From Maratus speciosus (taxonomy: Eukaryota > Arthropoda > Arachnida > Araneae > Salticidae): a DNA stretch of 64,000 bases. Location of the stretch: positions 94,166,807 through 94,230,806 of the forward strand of contig OZ010800.1 in the NCBI GenBank assembly GCA_963932465.1, in the 5' to 3' direction. Position numbers and translations under genes: made by a program. The notes under the pieces are model-generated. The model worked only from the letters and a program-made list of their open reading frames with translations, was not told the origin of the DNA and made no database searches. Position 1 is the stretch's first letter; each line of letters starts with the position of its first letter. Below, piece after piece: positions 20,401-31,768 of this stretch.

Positions 20401-21118
20401 ATAAAATAAAATATTACCTTTTAATAAAATAAAAATTTAGTTAGTACCTTTTTAATAAAAATTAGACATATAAATATCACTTGGCATATTTCAAATATTA
20501 CGCGAGCAAAGCCGCGGAGTTTGCTAGTATTATATAAATAAATAATTCAAATTTGAGATATTTTATGAAAGACGTATAATATTTAAACATATGAAAAACA
20601 AATCATTTTCCACAATATAAGAGCACTGATCCCCATATGTATCAGACCATTTTATATCGGAACAAAAATAATAGAATACAGTAGAAAACAATAATAATTG
20701 TAGATATTATATAAGAAATAAGAAATTATATACTAAATAACAATAAATATTTAATTACAATAAAATCGAATTTTATATAACTATAGAAATTCAAGAAATT
20801 TTTTTTAATTCATAATACTGAAGTAGCCAATTACGGATTTTATCAAAATCTTCCTAATGTCTTATAATACTTGTTTATTATTTTTTTAACACGAATATCA
20901 CTTACATTTTAACAATATTTCAAGTCTAAAGTGTGTTAAAAGTTTCAAAAGAAAAATCATTGACGTGTAAAATTTCAGTAAACATTTTTATGGGTTTTTT
21001 TTCCTGAAAAATGCACTTTTGAATGTTAAACTAATTATTGTAAATTAAACTGACGCTACCTAGTTTCAATTAATTTCCCTTTATATTACTTTCTTTTCTC
21101 TGTACCCCATTTATAATC
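17495..21118. repeat. tandem segmental duplication, copy 1 (interrupted by a Helitron)
   Basis: The parts 17495-17833 and 20528-21118 align in order with 21119-22622. Shared landmarks include TGTGAATTAAATTTATGTAT, AACTTGTTTCCGCACA, AGAGCACTG, CCCCATATGTATCAGACCAT and AGTAGCCAATTACGGAT. The intervening 17834-20527 is a Helitron absent from copy 2. No gene in the duplicated unit. Confidence 0.8.
17834..20527 (+). mobile_element. non-autonomous Helitron 1 with internal ~300-bp tandem units
   Basis: Starts TCTATACTAATATTATAAAG after host A (17833) and ends CTAG before host T (20528), the canonical rolling-circle ends. The 3' hairpin CGCGAGCAAAGCCGCG lies about ten bases before the end. The inside is about nine diverged units, marked by CAATCTCAGGAAATACC-like sequence near 17881, 18175, 18483, 18787, 18960, 19264, 19554, 19862 and 20036, that is, roughly 300-bp spacing with two shorter steps. 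Each unit also carries TATATTTTATGTCGGTGCCA-like and GCAGGAGCAAAAAACGTTCT-like motifs. No Rep/helicase coding is present. Confidence 0.85.
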
Positions 21119-22352
21119 TATAATATTATTATTGTGAATTAAATTTATGTATTTTCTACTGCTTTTTCATTTGATGTAGAATGTAAGAAATTTCGCATTA
21201 ACTTTTTGTTAAAAACTTGTTTCCGCACACATTTTTTTTTAAATAAGTTTTTTCCTAAAAAAAAAAAAAAAAAAAAAAAAAAACTATAAAAAGTCGAAAG
21301 TATTTCTAAAAATTTTAATCCTTTATTTCAGAAACTCAGCCAAATTTATAAAAAAAATCCCTTAAATTCATTACATTCCCAAACTCTTTATGAAAATGGT
21401 AAATTTGTAAGTATTGCAGACATTTTCATTCTACATAAGGAAAAACAGTACTAAATGAAGTCACATTCTTATGAAACAAATAATGTATCAACAAATCCTG
21501 AACTTCAGCAATAAACGTTTTTAATTCAATAAAAGATTGATGATTAAAATATAAAATTAATAAAATTATGCGGAATTTTTCGAGTTTCTTTTTGAGGCGT
21601 TTGAGTTAGGGATTAACAGTAGCCTGCAACATCTTTGAACTGTGAACATTCCGTCAAAATCGGGAACAAATGCGAGTAATGATTTGAGAGCTATCGTGTT
21701 GACAAAAGTTTATTTTTTTAATGAGAAACCGGAAAAGTGCTCCAACACAACTGAGTTTGTATTACTTCTCAAAAATATGAAGTTAAAATGCATTTTTATT
21801 CCTGTATCTATTCCTATAAATGATTTATTTTTCGGTAATATTATACAAATAAATAATTTGTCACAATAAGATCAGTTTTTAATCTACACCCAGGTAGATG
21901 AATGCATACAGCTTTTTATTATGTTTTTCCTCGACAGATATGACACGGGGTGATTGTTGATTGAAAATACAAACAAATACATTTAATATAATTTATTCTC
22001 TGCGCAATTTTGAAATCATATTTTATAAATAAATAATTAAAATTTGAGATATTTTATGAAACACGTATAATATTTAAACATATTAAAAATAAATCATTTT
22101 CCATGATATAAGAGCACTGCTCCCCATATGTATCAGACCATTGCACATTTGAACAGAAAGAATAGAATACAGTAGAAAACAACAACAAGTGTAGGTATTA
22201 GATAACAAATAAGAAAATATTTACGAAAAAACAATAAATATTAAATTATAAAAAATCGAATTTTATATCACAATAGAAATTCGAGACATTTTTTAAATTC
22301 ATAATACTGCAGTAGCCAATTACGGATTATATCAAGATCTCCCTAATGTCTC

Positions 22353-22387
<35 letters not shown>

Positions 22388-22622
22388 ATATCACACACGT
22401 TTTAAAAATATTTCAAGTGTAAATTGTATTAAAAGTTTCAAAAGAAAAATGATTGAGGTGTAAAATTTCAGTAAACATTTTTATGTTTTTTTTTTCTTTT
22501 TTTCACCCTGAAAAATGCACTTTTGAAAATTACAACTAATTATTTGTAAATTAAACTAACTCTGCCTAGTTTCAGTTAAATTCCCTTTATATTAATGTCT
22601 TTTCGCTGTATCCCATTTATAT
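21119..22622. repeat. tandem segmental duplication, copy 2 (empty Helitron site)
   Basis: Follows copy 1 directly. At the position of the Helitron it reads GAAATCA|TATTTTATAAATAAATAA without insertion. It contains about 555 bp (roughly 21402-21956) missing from copy 1, with a 75-codon open frame of no known family (21642-21869), and a TA microsatellite at about 22355-22383. An A-run lies at about 21259-21282. Confidence 0.78.
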
Positions 22623-23566
22623 AAGACTACATATAAAATAATTATATCATCAGAGAAATAATCATCATTTATCTTGCCTAAGGATTCAGTAACCATTGAA
22701 GCTGGCATAAATTGCAGAATTATGCATATAGCTCAAGTGTCTTTTCTATTTATTTTGGCAATGGTTTTTATCAGATCGGACTGTTTTGTTTTCTTCTCTT
22801 CCAAATATAGCTCAAATCGACATGTCAACCAACTATTCCAGAGTTAACAGGTAATAAATATAGAAGCATATATTAAAGACACGATATTCAATCATTTATT
22901 TCTGTCTCCACTGTTGAAATGAGTAAGATATATCATGTGTCAAACATAAATAAGGAAACTCCTTTCAATAATAATAAAAAAAAAATTACAAATCTTCACC
23001 GTTGAATAATTTAAAATAGATACCTATGTATAATAATTATAAAACGCATAAAACATTCGAAAAAAAAATAAATTTGAAAATTTACCTTAACCGATAAGGA
23101 TATCGAATTATGTTCTAATGATCTTATATTTGTAAATATTCAACATAGTATGCTAATATTTAGTTTCTTTAGAAAACGTATAACGCAGTTGAGAATTTAT
23201 TTTCAGTAATATTTACCATTTGACGGAAATATACTCAAGTTCTTCAGTATAGCCCTGTATTTTATCTGAAGATTTGTTACATTATATATATTAAGCTAAC
23301 ATTTAATTTAGAAAAAGCCAATTAAAATGACTAAAATCACACTTCCATAAATAGCCTTCTAAAAAGTCATATATAGCATGTTATCCAATTACTTGCGTAA
23401 CCCTGTATTTGAATTTGTTTATATTCTACAAAAATATCTTATTTATCTAAATATAGTACAGCTTTTAAATGCATAATTCGATTTAACACCATCCTTATGC
23501 AACCCACGCATAATCCACACATATTAAGTAATGCTCACGAATTCGTTTGTCTCTCACAATATATAA
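22623..23566. other. AT-rich interval without a gene
   Basis: No gene or element recognised. Confidence 0.55.
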
Positions 23567-23915
23567 TCTCTACTTAATATTATAAAGAAGTAAAGATTGT
23601 TTGTTTGTTTATTTGTAGGAGGTAATCTCTGGAACTACCGAACCTATTTCAAAAATAATGGTATGATAATGATGGTGTTAGTCCACGTTCGAACATAGGG
23701 TATATCTTATGTCCATGCCACTACACCAAAATGGGTGCAGGAGCAAAATACTTTTTAAAAATGCGAGTTTTGTGTTAGTGATGTGCCTAGAAATATGAAA
23801 TTTGGCATGATAGTTACATATTAGGCATAAATTATATCTAAGAACATTTCTTTAAAAATTCGAAATATAAAAGGAGTGAAAATGTACAAATTCGTTTGAG
23901 TCTCACTGTGTATTA
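23567..23915 (+). mobile_element. short Helitron unit 1 of a tandem array
   Basis: Begins TCTCTACTTAATATTATAAA after host A and shares GGTAATCTCTGGAACTACC, CCACTACACCAAA and GTGCAGGAGCAAAA with Helitron 1. It is about 349 bp and is followed directly by the start of the next unit, TCTATATTTAA at 23916-23926. Confidence 0.7.
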
Positions 23916-23926
23916 TCTATATTTAA

Positions 23927-23983
23927 TTGCCGAAACGTCAGTGAAGGCTTACTGTGGAGACACGAAAAGTTTTGATTTCCGTT

Positions 23984-24014
<31 letters not shown>

Positions 24015-26281
24015 TCCGCGATAACTGCCGCAAAAAGCATCCGATCGGCTTGAAATTAATGTGGCATGTTGATGAGGTACTCGGACTTAGCTGTATGGTT
24101 TTTGGTTAAATTTGGTTCATTCGTTCGGGAAATATAGAACATTTTATTTTGCTCTGTAATGCTTTTCAATGGCAAGTCAGACGATTTTCAAATTTTCATT
24201 TGTTGAAAGAAATGGCTCATATAAAAAATGGATTTAAATGGTAAATTTTTGATGCTGAAATTTTTAAATAAGAGTAGTAAATTATTCCTATTAGTTTGCA
24301 ATTTTGTCAAAACATTTGTCAGAGCTTTTAAATTAGGTGTATAACTTATGATGGAATTTTATACATGTGTTCGAATAATATAAAACATTTTATTTTATGA
24401 ATTTACTTATATTTCATTTTTTTTCTTTTAACCGTTGCGTAGCAACTATATATCATCTAAAAATATCATAAATGTGAAAGTATGTATGGTTTTTAAAGTC
24501 AAATCAAAGTTAAAAGGAATGAATTAATGAATGCCTTTGTATAGATATTTGCATATAGATTGATTTAAACGCAGAAATGAAAATAGTATTTATATACTAT
24601 ATAGAATAATATCTTTATTTATGTATTCAACTATTTTGATTATAAAGGAAAAAGTACGTTATTTTCATACAGAATAAACTGACATTATTCTATTAAACTT
24701 TATAAACTTTATTGTTGCCAAAAAAAAAAAAAAAAAAAAAAAAAGGAATAACAATTTCTCCCAAAGAGTTAATTTTAATTTGTAAGATTTTCACGTGCAA
24801 AGGGAAAATGCAGCAAATGACAAATAATAAAAAAGATAAATAGGACAGGAATGAATACATATAAACATTTCACACCAAATACCACCTAAATTAATTTTTG
24901 TAGTAGTATTTTCCCACACTACGAAGAAAGATTCCTCGATTTACACGATTTTACTTGGCCTTCCTTTTCTCATTGGTTGCGATTTCATTTTCGCAATTGC
25001 GTATATTAATTGGCACAAAATTTTACATTTTTATGACTGAGGTATATGTAAGTCCATACAAATAAGAAATTCCGTATTGTTTCCTATAAAATGTGATAAA
25101 GTGTTGGTTAACTATATATGTTTCTATTAAGAGGAGCAGGGCTGCCAAGCCTCCGGCGTTCTGGATACCAGTATTTTAATACAAAAAATGTTACTTTATT
25201 TAATTGAAACATTTGCGCGATTTAAAAGAACAACATTTTCGGTAAGGTAATAGTGTTGTGCAAAAAGCCTGAGACTTGCCATGTCTGGTGGTGAGTGAAA
25301 TGTTTTATTTAATGCATTTATCTCTATTTTAATGCTACGTGAACAACGTCCCGTGTAACAGCTTGTAGAGTGTAAAATAAATTATTAAAATAATCCCTAT
25401 TACGAAAAATGAAACAAAATGCCCGTCTAAGGGAAATAAAAGGTTAGTTAACCTTTCGTAATTTGACCTGAACACAGGTGTGCATCAAATTTCAACGGTG
25501 TTTGTAACATCACGATTTTAAATTAAATGTGGATACTATTAAAAGGCTATCACAAAAAATACTTAACGGCGCCATATCACGTTTATCTATTTAGTCAATT
25601 GGAAGTGGACACGATGATGAATTATTAACCGTTAGGTTTAGAACTCCCCCTACTTTAGGGTGATTTTAGTAAGTTAATGCTATCGAGCACATTTTTAGAT
25701 ATTTAGATTAGATCTTAGATATAAATATTGCAGAATGGTAATCAAAATTATTATTAGATTTCTAAATTAGATGTCTCAGTTTACATTTCCAAAAGTTCTT
25801 TATCCATTAGATACTGATGTTTGTGGTTAGCAGGCAAGTAAATACTGCTGTATGGATATTAGGATAACGTAAAATGCTTGACCAAATTGTTGCTTATCCT
25901 TATAAATCGCAGTGTAAAAATGAATCTAAGATATAGGATAATCATTAACTCAATCAATAGAAAATTACAAATGCAAAATATATTACACAACGGGGGGTTC
26001 AGGGGGGGGGGCACCACCCTGAAGAAATTTGCTTTATTATATAAAAATTACTAGAATAAGTAGCTCGTGAGAATTTCAGAATATCATTACATAACAACGT
26101 GTTTAATTTAACGCTTCTAATGTCTGAAACCATCGAAATATTTTTTTCTCCTTCTATAAATGTTTGTGTAATTTAAAAGTTTAAATTTTGTTTTTGTAGA
26201 AAGATTAATATTAAGCAAAATTTGCTAAAAACAATAAGTTGCAGAGATGACGTTGAGGCTCTTGATCTGCAGATTTACTAG
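23927..26281 (+). mobile_element. Helitron-like element X, first copy of a head-to-tail dimer
   Basis: Starts TTGCCGAAACGTCAGTGAAG and ends GATCTGCAGATTTACTAG. A TCTG microsatellite (about 23990-24015) and CGATAACTGCCGCAAAAAGC, CATCCGATCGGCTTGAAATT follow the start. An A-run lies at about 24719-24743. About 500 bp in its second half are absent from the next copy. No protein-coding domain is seen, so it is non-autonomous. Confidence 0.7.
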
Positions 26282-28117
26282 TTGCCGAAACGTCAGTGAA
26301 GGCTTACTGTGGAGACACGAAAAGTTTTGATTTCCGTTTGTCTGTCTGTCTGTCTGTCTGTTCCGCGATAACTGCCGTAAAAAGCATCCGATCGGCTTGA
26401 AATTAATTGGGCATGTTGATGAGGTACTCGGACTTAGCTGTATAGTTTTGGTTAAATTTGGTTCATTCGTTCGGGAAATATAGAACATTTTATTTTGCTC
26501 TGTAATGTTTGTCTATGGCAATTTTCATTTGTTGCAAGAAATGGCTCATATAAAAAATGGATTTAAATGGTAAATTTTGGATGCTGAAATTTTTAAATAA
26601 GATTATTAAATTATTCCAATTAGTTTGAAATTATGTCAATATATTTGCGAGATTTTTTTAAATTAGGTTTATAATTTTGGGGGGAACTTTATGCATGTTT
26701 TCCAATAATATAAAGCATTTTGTTTTATCAATTTTACATAATACATATTTCATTTTTTACCTTTTCTTTCATCAGTTGCCTAGCAACGAATTTGGTCTTA
26801 ATAATATTAGTATAAATGCGTCTATAATGTTTCAGTAAAGCCAACGTCAAAACGGATGAATTAATGCATTTGTATTTTTGCATATAGATGAATTTTAGCC
26901 CCAGAAATAAAAATAGGCAATATTTTATTTATTTTATTCAAATATTTTGCTTAAAAATACAAAAGTTCATTATTTTCATAGAGAATAATGTGACATTTTT
27001 TCATAAAATTTATCAACGTTTCTTTAATCGTTGCCAAGAAAATCAAAACCCTGAATAATATTTTCTCTTAAACAATTTTCAATTGAAAGATTTTGAAGTG
27101 AAACAGGAAAATGTAAAAAAAAAAATAAGAATAAAAAAATTAATATGGCGATATATTGGGAATAAAAAGTAAACTCTCAAGTATTTCTTAATATAACAAG
27201 ATGAAAGGTTTTGAGTAAGTACGAATAGCAGATGAATTAGACGTCATTTATCAAAAAAAAAAAAAGATGTCGGAATAAAAAGACCTTGGCTAAAATAAAA
27301 TGAACTATAATTTACGGAGGAAAGAGATAGATGGAGATGCAGTATGCCGTAAAAACAGTTTGCAATATGATGTGCGTTATCGCCCAGATTTAAATGCCAT
27401 TATTTGACCCAAACAAAACAAGCACGCGGAACAGGGACCGAATTCTTTGACTTCATCCGTGCCTTTTTTCTGTAAAATGAAAATGATCTGCTTATATTTA
27501 AGCATTCTAAAGTAGCATTTCATCGTATTATGAATTAAAAACTGTATTACTAAAAATATTTTTCTTTTCTTTCTTTTTTTAAGCACGCCGTTGTGTTTCG
27601 GTCGAATGTAGCGGATTTTAAGGTTACATTTTTTGGAGTCACTTCAAGATTTATTGTTTGCGTACGGTTAACATGAGGATTTTATTTTAAATTTTAAAGT
27701 TATTAATTTATAAAAAAAAAAAAAAAAAACTTATGCTTATCCTTATAAATCACAGCGTAAAAAAAAACCTATGATATACTATAACCATCCGCACAATCAA
27801 TAAAAAATTAGAATGTAAACATAAATAAACTACGGTGGGTTTAGGGGGGCACAGCCCCCCTGAAGAAATGCAATTTTTGATTTAAAAATTTACCAGAATT
27901 AGCGGCTCATCAGAACTTCAGAACATCAGTGTATAACCACTTGTTTAACACATTTAATTTCTGAAACTTTACGAAGTATTTTGTATTCTTATAAATATTT
28001 ATGTAATTTGAAAACTTTAAAAAGCGATTTGTAGGAAGATGAATATTACGCAATGAGTGTTAAAAAACAATGACTTGCAAAGATGACGTTGAGGCTCCTG
28101 ATCTGCAGATTTACTAG
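26282..28117 (+). mobile_element. Helitron-like element X, second copy of the dimer
   Basis: Starts TTGCCGAAACGTCAGTG immediately after the CTAG of the first copy and ends GGCTCCTGATCTGCAGATTTACTAG-type sequence, with CTAG at 28114-28117. It is colinear with the first copy, including the TCTG run, ATAGAACATTTTATTTTGC and AGATGACGTTGAGGCTC. An 87-codon minus-strand open frame at 26225-26488 spans the repeat and is not a gene. Confidence 0.72.
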
Positions 28118-28459
28118 TATTATAAAGAAGTTAAGATTGTTTGTTTGTTTATTTATTTGTAGGAGGTAATCTCTGGAACTACCAAACCTATTTCAAAAAT
28201 AATGATATCACAATGATGGTGTTAGTCCACGTTCGAACATAGGGTATATTTTATGTCCATACCACTACACCAAAGGAGGTGCAGGAGCAAAAAACTTTCT
28301 AAAAATGCGATTTTTGTGTTACTGATGTGCCTAGAAATATGGAATTTGGCATGGTAGTAACATATTAGACATAAATTATATCTAAGAACATTTCTTTAAA
28401 AATTCGAAATATAAAAGGATTGAAAATGTGCAAATTCGTTTGAGTCTCATTGTATATTA

Positions 28460-28850
28460 TCTATACTTAATATTATAAAGAAGAAAAGATTGTTTGTTTG
28501 TTTATTTATAGGCGATAATCATTGGAACTACTGACCCGTTTTCAAAAGTATTGGTATCAAAATGCTGGTGTTAGTCCATGTTCGAACCTAGGCTATATCT
28601 TATGTCCATGCCACTTCACCAAAGGAGGTGCAGGAGCAAAAAACTTTCTAAAAATGCGATTTTTGTGTTACTGATGTGCCTAGAAATATGAAATTGGGCA
28701 TGGTAGTTACATATTAGACATAAATTATATCTAAGAACATTTCTTTAAAAATTCGAAATTTAAAAGGAGTGAAAATGTGCAAAAAGCTATCTGAAAACGA
28801 TCTAAATGGCGATTTCAACAATGCCAATCTTTTTGGCGCATTAAAATCTT
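28460..28850 (+). mobile_element. short Helitron unit 3 of the tandem array
   Basis: Begins TCTATACTTAATATTATAAA and repeats the unit sequence (GGTGCAGGAGCAAAAAAC, TATTAGACATAAATTATATC). It extends beyond the repeat length of units 1 and 2 into GCAAAAAGC-like sequence. The 3' end is not identified. Confidence 0.65.
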
Positions 28851-30127
28851 TTTTATATGGAAATTCATGAAATTCTCAGACAATACTATTCAAATGCTAA
28901 ACAATGGTGCTGTGTTTTCCATTTTCTATATATCGGAAAACGAGAAACGCTGTTCGATTTCTTATAATCGGAAAACAATCTGTGAAAATTGGTATGCATT
29001 TGTGAATAAAAGTAACCTCATGAATATGGTGGAAAATAATTAGTTTGAATTTGAGAACAACATTCAAAATTCATTTAGGGAAAAAAAAACTTTTGTAATA
29101 CTTTGAAAAAAAAAAACTTGTATTCTATTTATATTGGTTGTCTCCACCCTTAATTTACTTAAGGCGATTTTCAAAAAAAATAATTCCCTCATTGAACAAA
29201 ACGAAACTTTCTGAATCATTATTAAACATAAAAACACAATACTTCAGGTATAATTATCAATACAAAAAACCTTAACGGGTTAAAAGTTTGTGACGCAGCG
29301 CTTTATCGTATGCTCTAAGAATTTTAAATATAAATAAAAATAAAAAATAATGATATCAAACTTTGAGTGACGCTATGCTATTAATTAAAATCTCTATATA
29401 TATTTATTTCATCATTTTTATTTTTTTATAATTGCATGTGCAAAAATTATGTTCAATTTAAAAGATGTATAAAAGTTTATTCATTGATGCTTTATCATTC
29501 ATATCTCTCATAAATTCAAAGTATGGGTTTTATAAGATATGATATCAAAGTTTAAGTGACACCTTGATGTGGCTTTAAACGATTTGTTTTAAGATTCAAT
29601 TTAAATTATTTTCAGTTTGCCTAAGATATGTTCACACACTAAACAATATTTTTAATTTTGTAATACACTGTTAAATATATCACTTTCACTGAACTTATAT
29701 AATACATTGAAATGTATTTATTTGAATAAATTGATTTATCCTTTGTGCCATGCTATTAAAAATTAAAAATAAAATTTATGTAACTATTTTTTTAACTCAT
29801 AGTATCCATTTGAATACATTTCACTTAGTTTGGATACAATGACATATGTACTTATATCAGGTAATTATTGAACATTCAAATTCTAATTTATGCAAGTATG
29901 AACACTTTGCATTCATTAAAACCAAAGAAGCATCACTGGATACGGCAACTTAAGAGTCATCAATATTGCATGTATGAACACTGCATGTTCATGAAAACAA
30001 ACAAACAACAACAAACAAAAAAAACAAACACTGGATACAGCAATCAGAAAAATGCACAAAACTCGCTAATACCCTGGCGTGATCGCTAAACGCATGCATA
30101 ACGGACAAAATTAGCACTAGCCACTGG
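28851..30127. other. AT-rich interval without a gene
   Basis: No gene or element recognised. A 73-codon open frame at 29868-30089 has no domain and simple Asn/Lys-rich composition. Confidence 0.5.
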
Positions 30128-30135
30128 CCATACGG

Positions 30136-31216
30136 CAGGGGCGGATCCAAAGTATCGTTTTGGGAGGAGCGATACCGAGTGACATATAATCAAATCAAGG
30201 GTGATTCTGAGTAAAAAAAATAAGGAAATTCACAGCACATTTTCTGAAAGACTAAAACAGAGGGGGAGGCCGTGGAGGATCCTCTACCCGCTCTAAAATT
30301 AGCGGTTTTTGCGGCCTTTACGATCCTTTGTCGAAGTTAGAGTTTTATCTGCAATCTTGTGCCGAAATTTGCGCTTTTTTCACCATCCTGTGATAAAATT
30401 CGAAATTATCTGACGAACTTCGCGTTTTTTCCGCGATCCTTTGACGAAATTGCCGTATCTTGTGGCCTTTGGCTAAATTTGCGATTTTTCCCCGTTTTTA
30501 ATCAATCCTTTGACAAAATTCGTGTTTTTAACCAATCCATTGACGAAATTCCCATTTTTCTATTTTTCTTTGACAAATTCGCATTTTTTAAAAATCCTGT
30601 GACAAAATTCGCATTTATTTCGTATTCCTTTAGCGAAATTTGCGTTTTTTTACAATCGATTGGCGAAATTATTGTTTTATCCGCGATCCTGAGGCAAAAT
30701 TCCCACTTTTTCTGCGACAGAGTGACAGAATTAGTGTTTTTCAAACGATCCAGTGATCCGAGCGTTTTTTCGCTGTCCTTTGATTAAATTCGCCTTTATT
30801 TCGTCATTCTTTGGCGAATTTCGCGTTTTTTACGGTCCTTTAACGATATTAGTGTTTTATTCTCGATTCCGTGGCGAAATTTGCGTTTTTCCGAGATCTT
30901 GTGACAAAATTCGCGTTTTTTCTTGATCGTTTGACGAAATTCATGTTTATTTCAGTATCTTTTGGCGAAATTCGCGTTTTTTCCACGATCCAGTGACTAA
31001 ATTCATGTTTTTTCTGGGTCCTTTGTCGAAATTCGCGTTTTTTTCGTTATCCCTTGGTTATCCTTTATTTCGGGGGGAGGAGGATAATCGGGGTCGTCCT
31101 CCCCATTCAGTACCCGAAAACTTTCAGGTTTCCGTTTGTTTGTATTTTCCGCGAAAACTGCCATAAAAAAGTTGGATTTATATTAGTTTGCCCCCGCCCC
31201 CGTGGATCCGCGTCTG
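30136..31216. mobile_element. hAT-like non-autonomous element containing a minisatellite
   Basis: The terminal inverted repeats are CAGGGGCGGATCCA (30136 on) and TGGATCCGCGTCTG (ending 31216). The flanks CCATACGG (30128-30135) and CCATCGGG (31217-31224) agree at 6 of 8, fitting a decayed 8-bp hAT duplication. CAGGGGCGGATCC is a common kind of hAT end. No transposase is present; most of the interior is the minisatellite at 30316-31045. Confidence 0.72.
30316..31045. repeat. minisatellite, about 24 units of ~31 bp, with higher-order pattern
   Basis: The unit is built on GACGAAATTCGCGTTTTTTC followed by CGCGATCCTTT. Variants carrying TTTATTTCGTATTCC-like sequence recur at about 30610, 30791 and 30942, each followed by a GCGTTTTTT-type unit, suggesting that blocks of five or six units were copied together. 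Long open frames on both strands (30359-30787; 30502-30744) come from the repeat and are not genes. Confidence 0.88.
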
Positions 31217-31354
31217 CCATCGGGACACTAAATGGTAAAAGTGGCTATTAAGAAATTGTCAGCGGCCACCTTCCCACAAGGACAAAATATTTTTTTTTCA
31301 AGAGAAAAACATAAAAGTTACCTAATATTCATAAAACATTGGTTGACAGATTTT

Positions 31355-31415
31355 CGGGTGCGAGGCCCTGTGCGACCGCACCAGTCTCACACCCCTAAGG
31401 CTCTGTCGGTGTGCG
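31355..31415. mobile_element. possible hAT terminal fragment
   Basis: GGCCCTGTGCGACCGCACC and CTCACACCCCTAAGGC resemble ends of a widespread hAT type that carries CCTTAGGGGTGTG-like termini. No partner end or duplication is seen, so this is a weak call. Confidence 0.3.
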
Positions 31416-31532
31416 GTAAAGGCGAATGCAATAACTTTGAAGCAAAAATTTTTCGTAATTTCACGTACACATTTTTTTTTTTTTACAAAAAAAAGAAAAA
31501 TACAAGTTTTTTAGTATAAATTTGCAGTATAC

Positions 31533-31749
31533 TGGCAATTTGGACGCATTTTTTTTTTTTTTTTACAGCACAAACTGCTGGCGTCCAAATTGCCAGCAGA
31601 TTGTGCTGTTAATTTTAGGCAACTACTGTATTTTCCATGTTAATATAGTCAGGAAACCAAAGAAAGGTACAGCACATTCACTGTGATCGAGTTTGTGCGC
31701 GAGATGAACAGTACTTTGTACTGTAAAAATGTCGTTTTCTTTACAGTGT
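31533..31749. mobile_element. fold-back MITE fragment with double hairpin
   Basis: CTGGCAATTTGGACGC (31533-31548) pairs perfectly with GCGTCCAAATTGCCAG (31581-31596) across a T-run, and ACAGCACAAACTGCTGG pairs imperfectly with CCAGCAGATTGTGCTGT. The right end reads TTTACAGTGTA, similar to family 1 MITE ends. The left end is not defined. Confidence 0.5.
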
Positions 31750-31768
31750 AGGTTATAACATTTTTTGA

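Larger units (their letters stand above)
23916..28459 (+). mobile_element. short Helitron unit 2, split by an inserted Helitron-like dimer
   Basis: The first 11 bases (23916-23926, TCTATATTTAA) and the remainder (28118-28459, starting TATTATAAAGAAG) join to a unit of about 353 bp that matches units 1 and 3. The intervening sequence, 23927-28117, is the dimer. The split falls exactly between A and T. Confidence 0.72.

Noticed and set aside
30359..30787. 142-codon open frame
   Set aside because: It lies wholly in the ~31-bp minisatellite; the repeated FDKI/FDEI residues come from the repeat unit, and similar frames exist on the other strand.
30316..31045. Regularly spaced repeats resembling a CRISPR array
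   Set aside because: Units are contiguous and variable without unique spacers, and the DNA is eukaryotic.
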